64,000 nucleotides of DNA from Phlebiopsis flavidoalba (lineage: Eukaryota; Basidiomycota; Agaricomycetes; Polyporales; Phanerochaetaceae), in the NCBI GenBank assembly GCA_035772785.1, contig JAOCPU010000015.1:248001-312000 (forward strand), in the 5' to 3' direction. Position numbers and translations under genes: made by a program. The notes beneath the pieces are model-generated. The model saw only the letters and a program-made list of their open reading frames with translations, did not search any database and had not been told where the DNA came from. Positions 57,563-64,000 of the stretch are shown here, in pieces (position 1 is the stretch's first letter; the number at the start of each line of letters is the position of its first letter).

Positions 57563-60394
57563 TTACCAGGTCATAATACTGTCTGAAGACAGAAGGTCGT
57601 CAGCTATAACAAACATCCAAGGAAGAACGAAGTCGAGGGGTATTGGATTTAGGAGGGAAAGCGAATCGGGATGTGCGGATGTCCGGATATGCGGATAACA
57701 AATGAAGCAAAATACCAAAACAACAAATGAGTAAGGGAATGAGCAAAAACGGCAGCTGTCATTGTTGTCTTCCTGGTTGAAGTACGCCACGAGCTGTCCG
57801 ATGGGGACCTTGGGCTTTGCCGGGCATGACTTTGGGTGGAGGGTGGAGCTAGCAACGCTGGCCTCGCGGCTTCCTTCGTTTTGCCGGCGGGTGATTAAGC
57901 GAGGTCTGAAACGAACCTGCCAGGAGGTCGGGGTAGGCGGGATTGCTGATGTCGCTGACAGCATTCATGCTGAACTTATCGATTAGATCGTGAGCGTGAG
58001 CGGAATAAAGTCGCGGATTGAGTGGCCTAATGGGAGCGGGTGCAGCGAGATATGCTCATCGATGAGGACGGGGTATTGTACATTGACATCCACGGGCGTG
58101 CTCTTCTCTGCATGGTGCAGGCGAAGGAGATGGCCTGAGACTCCCGGTCGCTTCTATCTGCCCCTGGAAAACTTTGGGAGCAGTGAAGGCCAGAGAACGG
58201 CGAGCCGCGGGTCTTGCCAATTGTCTCCGTCGTTGCCACCAGTATCAGATTCGTCGGTGGTGTCAAACGAGGATTGGTGGAGAAGGAGATATGGGACGTC
58301 GACGATCGGCATAGCCGAGAAGTCCCTCGAGGTGCTCCGCGCGAACGGAAGAGTGAGTAGTAGGACGGTCTGTTATCGCGCTCACGTCCTCGATCCGCGG
58401 GGGAAGACATGATAGGACCACCTAGAGCCACTGTGTAACGCTTTCGAGGAGTGGGACTGACGCTATCACGACGAAGGTTTGACCGCGAGTGGAGGTGGTG
58501 GAAGTGAAGGTGGGCTTTTGAGCGCGATGAGGAAAGCCCCTGGGAAGGTGAGTTGTTGACTGAGGGGAAATAAATTCTGTACTACCTAGCCGGAGGGCAT
58601 GTTTCCAGAAAGCGAGGGGGGGACACGGACGCTCGGGGTTTGGAACTAGCAGGAGGTGAACTATGGGCGGTGTAGAGAACGGCCCCTGATGAAACAAGCA
58701 CAGTACTCTCAGGCGGTGTCGCATAGTCCCCAGTGGGAAATAGGTAGGTAGGCGTGTCCTTGGAGGAAAGGTTAGATAGGGACGGAAACTGGAGGAGTAG
58801 TCACAGGAGAGGCGTACTGGGGGCTCTTTCTTCGGCGGCGTGGAATTGCGTGGTGCCGTCATCGAAAACCTCTGACAACTAGAGATTGGATCGCACAGCG
58901 ATGGATGAGCTTGCTGAAGGCGCCCCTTCCAATGGAAGCAGAGCCTCCGCGATGGTCCGGAGTTGAGGTTCTTGGGAGCAGTGATCATCTTCGCCATTTC
59001 TCTACCCAGCTCGCCTATGCGGCCCTGAAACTTCCGCGACTTCGTCACGAAGTTCGTGTATGGCAGCCTCTAAGGTAGCTGGCTCTCCTGTTTGGTGTTT
59101 GATTACACCAGGAGATGTCGGCTGTTCCTCTTTAGCTTGCTCCTTCGCAACGAGCCCAGCGTTCTACATCATCCATGCGTTCCTCCAAGGCACGAACGTG
59201 GCCAACGTTGGACCATCGCTCCAGCTTCTCAAAAGCGGGTTGCAATGATAAGGAGAGTAGCGGCAATGTCTAGTGCGCCTTCAGTATTGAAACTGAGCGT
59301 ACAAAGGTGGGCCGTTTCGAGCTGGTGAAGACGAGCGCCCGTCATTGCGCATAGGAGACGGAGCAAGGCTCGGAGGCATGCTTGTCTGTCTACCAGGAGT
59401 AGACGGCGTGCTAGACATTTGTCGGGGCGGGCGGGGTGAGAGGAAGCGCATTGGGCTCTTGTAGCTGAAGGAAAGCTGGGTCATTGAGCTTGCCCTCCGG
59501 AGACGAGGGCCATTCGCCACTCCTCTGCTTGCTCTGCTTCTTCGCAATCTTCTTCATCTCCTTCTCCACCTCCTTCCTCTCCTTCTCGAGTTTCTTCTCT
59601 TCTCTCTGCACCTCCTTTTCACGAGCTTTCGTCTCATGAATAATTTGCTGAGCAGGAGTTAGGGGCTCCTTGGTTGGAGTGAGTTTACTCTTGACCGCAC
59701 TGAACCAGCCACTACCGTCTTTGTTGGAGCCTGAAGGAGATGGGGGAGTTGAAGGCAGCATCGCAGGAGGGGCAGGAGGTGCGAAAAAGGCGAGGTCGAG
59801 TGTCTCATATCGCCGTCCAACATTGCCAGAACACGCTCTTCCAAGCGTTTTGGTTTTCTGCTTCGCGAGTAAGAATACGTTCTGCTTCTCTCCTTGTGCG
59901 ATCGCGTTCGCGTTCGGCTGCGCTTCGGCTTCTTCGAGCTCTTCATCCGTCGGGAGGTGCGGGGAACGTGGACCTGACATATTGCTCACGAGCGAGCCGA
60001 CCCATTTTGAGCAAAGTTCGCCGCAAATTGGGCGACCGAGGGGTTAGGCGAGGTAGGTCTCTCCCCCCATTGAAAACCCATCCTCGTCACCGCCGTGGTC
60101 TGAACCGTCCTCGCTGGACATTATCTTCATCGTGATCTACTTTGACCTCGTTACGCAGAGGAGGGAGGGGGGTCTGCGATGCCCACTGTAGGTCATAGGC
60201 TCGGGCTGTAGGTATACCGTTGAATATGCGAACATATAATATGGCCATCACTGCGATGTACTCACGAGATCAAGTGGTGCAGGCGGAGGCAGCGAGGGAG
60301 AGGTCATTCTCCTCGGCCTACCATCAGGAGGAGGGGGCTGAAGGCGAGTCTGGGAGGTGGACATAGTGGACCGATGTGAGGGAGAGGAAGCCAT
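57563..60394 (-). CDS. Coiled-coil, Ser/Pro-rich uncharacterised protein
   Basis: Conserved but uncharacterised basidiomycete protein as far as I can recall. Start ATG (60392-60394) gives MASSPSHRSTMSTSQTRLQP, Pro-rich, then an intron (about 60206-60266) and an acidic Gly/Asp stretch. Next come NMSGPRSPHLPTDEELEEAE, charged helix RAKRERERSRREAERILTRE, RRYETLDLAFFAPPAPPAML, GWFSAVKSKLTPTKEPLTPA, a strong Lys/Glu coiled coil (REKEVQREEKKLEKERKEVE, 59550-59640) and GEWPSSPEGKLNDPAFLQLQ. A second helical block follows (FEKLERW, RALEERMDDVERWARCEG, LEAAIHELRDEVAEVSG), then a long Ser/Pro/Arg-rich tail with KRYTVALGGPI and finally KVPIGQLVAYFNQE (about 57770-57815). The stop is uncertain (57563 in the open frame). 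No membrane segment. Confidence 0.65.
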
Positions 60395-60566
60395 CGCCTA
60401 CCACGACGAGCCACTTGCCAGGCTCGCCGTCGTCGCGTCGCAGGTCGTGGTCGTCGACGCAGGGAAACGTTGAGCGCGTTGAACAAGCGCGTAGCGCCGG
60501 GGGGCTTAATTCGCGCGAATTTCCAGATAATATTTGTCCTTTCTACCCCCATCTCGTCGTGGCACG
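60395..60566. promoter_or_regulatory. Compact divergent promoter (172 bp), coiled-coil gene / LCB1
   Basis: Only 172 bp separate the start codons of two divergent genes, so promoter elements must be shared or nested. The segment is GC-rich with repeated CGTCG motifs (60425-60460) and no TATA box. Confidence 0.6.
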
Positions 60567-62511
60567 ATGAGCTCGACGTCCACGAGCTTGGAGCCTTTGT
60601 TCTCATTTCTCTCACAGACCTATTCAAACTCTTGAGACGAACTTCTACAAGATCCCTGGCTCTGCCGTTGTTGCTCGTTACGTCAAGTCATCTCACCAGA
60701 ATGACCCCGGCCGCACTCTCCTTGAGGTTATCTTGATTCTGTTTGCAATTCGCACACTACTGCAGTCACGAACGCGTGCAGACAACTCGGGAAAGCACTT
60801 CATCAAGTTTGACGAGAAGGTTAGCTCGGTTGCCATCCCTCATCCACATGCCTGACGAATATCTAGGAAATTGACGACCTGGTTGACGAATGGACACCTG
60901 AACCACTGGCGGCACCCCTTAACGAAAAGAGAGCAGGGCCGCTGAGGCTTACTAACAGCCCAATTATCATTGGACCTACTGGGCCTAAGCCTAAGCTCTC
61001 CACCGGCAAGACAGTCACGAACCTCGCCAGCTACAAACTTTACTGGTTTATCTGGCAACGAAACTATCAAGGAACGCAGTATCGAAACACTCGTGAAATA
61101 TGGTCTGGGTAGCTGTGGTCCTCCGGGTTTTCCTACGGTACACAGGGTGCGCTGGACTCACTGTATGCGCAGTCATGCTCGACTCAACCGTAGTATCCTG
61201 ACCAGATGTCCACATTCAACTCGAACAAGACATCGCCGACTTCTTGGGTACTGAAGCTGCTATTAATCTACTCTCAGGCATTTTCCACCGTTCATCCGTC
61301 ATTCCTGCATTCTGCAAGCGAGGTGACATCATCGTCGCGGACAGAGGCGTAAACTTTGCGATCCAGAAGGGCCTGCAAATCTCTCGTTCGACTATTCGTT
61401 GGTACGATCATAATGACATGCAAAGTCTGGAACACGTGTTGGAGACTATTGAGAAGGAAAGGCGCAAGAAGAAGGGCCCTCTTACACGTCGCTTCATCGT
61501 GACGGAGGGTATCTTTGACCACGATGGTGCTATGTCGGATTCTTGCCTAAGCTTGTGAGTACTCAATTTCTGGGACCATGTGAACCTCTTTATACTCATA
61601 CGTTTACTCGCTCACAGGTGGAGCTCAAGCTCAAGTACAAATACCGTCTTATTCTGGACGAGAGTGTCTCCTTTGGCAGCGTCGGTCGGACTGGTCGTGG
61701 TTTGACGGCAATTGTACAACGTTCCGGTACGTCATCGACATTTTTCACTTGCTGTCCTTGTCCTCTAACTCTACAAATTAGGCTTCACAAGTTGACATGC
61801 CACTCGTTTGGTTCTCTCGCGAATGGCTTGACTGCCTGTGGTGCTTCTGCGCCGGTTCTCACATCGTCGTCAATCACCATGGTACGGTTCGCTTGCTCAT
61901 TCAGAATCGCGATCCTCACATAAATTATAGCGCATCAACGGCACTTCGTTCGTATTCTCCGCCGCCATGCCACCACTCTGAGCGTAGCTGCGTCGGAAGG
62001 CATCAACCACATTCTGCGCAGCACTCCATCTATCCTCACTTACTCTTCAGGAGAACGTTCGCGCAGTCCGCGCAATACTCGACAGGGGTCGAATGCATCA
62101 CCATCCCTTCGCACCCTGCTTCCCCTATGATCCATCTGCAAGCGTGCGCCTCCCCTCGCCGACACATCTGCTGCCAGTCGCGCCTTCCCGCGTCTCCGGC
62201 ACTTTCGTCAGGGCAGGCAAGTGGCCCGTCGTAACCCGTCACTCTCCCATTTCTCGAGAACCCGAGGTGTTCGACGGTGGACCTCGAGGAACGCAGTCTT
62301 ACAGGACATCGTTGACGAGGCGCTTGCGCATGGGTGTCATTATGATCACTCGCGCGAAGCGACTGCCGGGCCCAGGAGCTCGTCGAGGTGGGCGACCGAG
62401 CGTTAGGCCTCGCGATCACCACAGCTGCGCTGAGCAAGAAGGACTGCGAGAAGGCTGCGAATGTTTGTCAAGGCCTGCGTTCATCAAGATCGTTTTGGGA
62501 AGCGTCGATAA
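60567..62511 (+). CDS. LCB1: Serine palmitoyltransferase subunit 1
   Basis: Regulatory/structural subunit of serine palmitoyltransferase, the ER-membrane enzyme that condenses serine with palmitoyl-CoA in the first step of sphingolipid synthesis. Start ATG 60567 gives [15 protein letters not shown]. Then [20 protein letters not shown] and [14 protein letters not shown] (membrane-proximal), [56 protein letters not shown] (across a frame break), [79 protein letters not shown] and [20 protein letters not shown]. In catalytic LCB2 the last region carries the PLP lysine, absent here as expected for LCB1. The end reads [20 protein letters not shown] and KIVLGKR with TAA at 62509-62511. Introns and indels throughout. 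Confidence 0.93.
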
Positions 62512-63070
62512 ATTTATTTTTTTCTATTTTTTTAGGACGTATTGGTTTTTCATAGACAGTGGTAGTGTAGGCGTTGATATCCCTAATGCCATGATGTTTC
62601 ACGATTTTATTTTCAGGTGTGCGCCATGTAACACACTTCGATGCCTGGTCCGTGAATTCTCTCTCATACTATTGTTGGCTATTTTCTCTGTTCTTTTTTA
62701 GACACATCCTAGGTGAGCCGTCCGTGTTTATAGTTTGTGTAGTACTTATCTGGTTTTGCTCAGCGGTTCTCGCAGGAAAGTTTCGGCCATTGAGTACTTC
62801 TCGGTACGTTGAGCACTCTCCTGGCTGGCTTACGACATGCATCCGGTAGCACTCGGATAAGCACTCCGGTTGTCTGGCAGGGCCGAAATAGCCGGGACAG
62901 ACCTAGGTCCTACGTCACCGCAAGGATATCTTTTAATCCTAATCTGCCATCTTTCGTCAGGCCTGCTCTCGCACACCGACTGTGATAACCTTTTCAAACA
63001 GACCACCATCTACCGCCACACATATCTCACACTAACTATCACGGGGAGCAAAATTTACCTATCTCGCAGC
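62512..63070. other. Intergenic
   Basis: T-rich LCB1 3' region (62510-62720), then presumed promoter of the oxidoreductase. Short ORFs without similarity. Confidence 0.4.
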
Positions 63071-64000
63071 ATGGCTACCGCGACAACATCTCACGAACGA
63101 AACATTATCGTTGTCGGTGGCGGAATAATCGGCTGCACGGGGCGGCATACTACCTCGCCTCAACATCCCGCGTTTGCCTCTGGTCAGGCAAAGGTTGGGG
63201 TCCAACACTCATCGAAGCCTCGAAACACGGGCCGCGCAAGGCGCATCGGAAAAAAAGCGGGGCGGACTCGTTGCCTAAGTGGGGCATACCCAGAATGAGT
63301 CTTGTAGAATGTTTCGTTTTGACGAGCATGTGAAGCTGGCAGAGGAAGCAACACAATGGCACGGAGAGGTTGGGGATGGCGGTACGTGGGATGTTGGCAG
63401 CTGGCAGGGACCCAGCGGGGAGTTTGATGGATGATGACGTTGGGACTGGTGCGGGGTAGGGGCGGGTGGAAGAGGAAGAGCCCTCTTGAGAAGACCACAG
63501 GGGCTCAATGGCGACTTGGGAAGAAGCGCAGGAATAGCTTGGGCTTTGCCCGGACGACCTTGACTGGGTGAAGGAGGACCTCACGACAGCTTACTCCCCT
63601 ATGGCCGCGGCGAAAGATACAGCACAGGTCCTCACCGTATTTATTCAGCGACCATCATGCTTCAGCTCGCGGCGGGAAAAGGGAGTGGAGTTTCGTGCAG
63701 GGCAAGGTGCAGGTCATCGATATCGACAGTCCCAACACCCGCACTGTGTCCGGCGTCACCTATACTACCGCATCTGGCGATGAACACTCAATACCTGCAA
63801 CGCATGTCATTCTCGCCGCGGGCGTATGGTCCAAAAACTAATCTACTCCCCGCGCTCTCCCTATCGAAGGTTAGCCCTGAGAGCCCACAGCATCACCATC
63901 CGCCCAACCCAGGGAACAACCATCTCTGCCCATACGTCCTCTTCACCGAAATCCTCCTCCCGCCATCAGCCTCGCAGTCACGTCGGCACGCCGAAGAAGT
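63071..64000 (+). CDS. FAD-dependent oxidoreductase (DAO family, Tda3-like), partial
   Basis: Flavoprotein of the D-amino-acid-oxidase-like fold. Start ATG 63071 gives MATATTSHERNIIVVGGGII GC, a Rossmann beta-alpha-beta with GGGIIG for the FAD ADP moiety, preceded by a normal short leader. After frame changes: AYYLAS, TLIEASKHGP, GAGLVAKW, LAEEATQWHGEVG, PDDLDWVKEDLTTAYSPMAA, VEFRAGKVQVIDIDSPNTRT, VSGVTYTTASGDEHSIPATH VILAAGVWS (split for length), which is the second strand-turn of the FAD domain, then SITIRPTQGTTISA. The gene runs off the window at 64000. Similar proteins include yeast Tda3, a putative oxidoreductase linked to endosomal recycling; substrate unknown. The family call is firm, the subfamily tentative. 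Confidence 0.82.

Noticed and set aside
1..64000. CRISPR arrays, rRNA operons and bacterial-type operons
   Set aside because: No regularly spaced direct repeats or rRNA signatures seen; gene structure is eukaryotic with spliceosomal introns.

Overview
The window is nuclear DNA of a basidiomycete fungus, almost certainly an agaricomycete. The genes have many short GT-AG introns (about 50-80 nt). The families fit: FunK1 'fungal-type' kinases, polyporopepsin-like aspartic protease, short heme-thiolate peroxygenase, F-box protein, GH105-type hydrolase and basidiomycete O-methyltransferases. A polypore-like species is a weak guess. Reading frames of nearly every gene, including single-copy housekeeping genes, are broken by one-base insertions or deletions while protein similarity continues in the next frame. 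This points to low consensus accuracy (uncorrected long reads) more than to mass pseudogenisation. CDS spans below therefore run from inferred start to inferred stop and include introns and frame breaks; they are not clean ORFs.

Layout. 0.9-1.8 kb: uncharacterised fungal protein. 3.2-4.0 kb: C-terminal half of an aspartic protease, convergent with a Nudix hydrolase (4.1-5.4 kb, minus). 5.7-7.8 kb: Paf1-complex subunit RTF1 (minus), divergent from the ribosome-biogenesis WD40 protein SOF1 (8.2-9.9 kb, plus). 10.5-12.5 kb: O-methyltransferase 1. 12.6-24.0 kb: three tandem FunK1 kinase genes (A, B, C; minus) in repeat units of about 4.1 kb. Copy B has lost its HRD catalytic motif and carries a 560-bp insertion bounded by a 9-bp target-site duplication. 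25.3-26.4 kb: heme-thiolate peroxidase/peroxygenase (minus). 26.6-28.7 kb: F-box protein (minus), divergent from an Sds3-like histone deacetylase subunit (29.3-33.3 kb, plus).

33.5-41.3 kb holds a small spliced ORF, uncharacterised proteins and poorly interpretable DNA. 41.6-43.5 kb: O-methyltransferase 2 (minus), a paralogue of number 1. 44.1-45.6 kb: secreted GH105/GH88-like glycoside hydrolase (minus). 46.5-47.6 kb: caffeoyl-CoA-type O-methyltransferase (minus). 48.3-49.7 kb: ZZZ3-like SANT protein, running without a visible intergenic gap into VWA8, a giant AAA+/vWA ATPase (to 55.9 kb), itself interrupted by a strongly G+T-biased segment. 56.2-57.5 kb: unknown protein. 57.6-60.4 kb: coiled-coil Ser/Pro-rich protein (minus), divergent over 172 bp from LCB1, subunit 1 of serine palmitoyltransferase (60.6-62.5 kb, plus). 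63.1 kb to the end: an FAD-dependent oxidoreductase, cut by the window edge.

Housekeeping blocks (transcription elongation, ribosome biogenesis, chromatin, sphingolipid synthesis) alternate with fast-evolving accessory genes (kinase tandem array, methyltransferases, peroxygenase, secreted hydrolase). No polyketide synthase, NRPS or terpene synthase is visible, so the methyltransferases and peroxygenase cannot be assigned to a product. I found no rRNA, no convincing tRNA and no CRISPR array.
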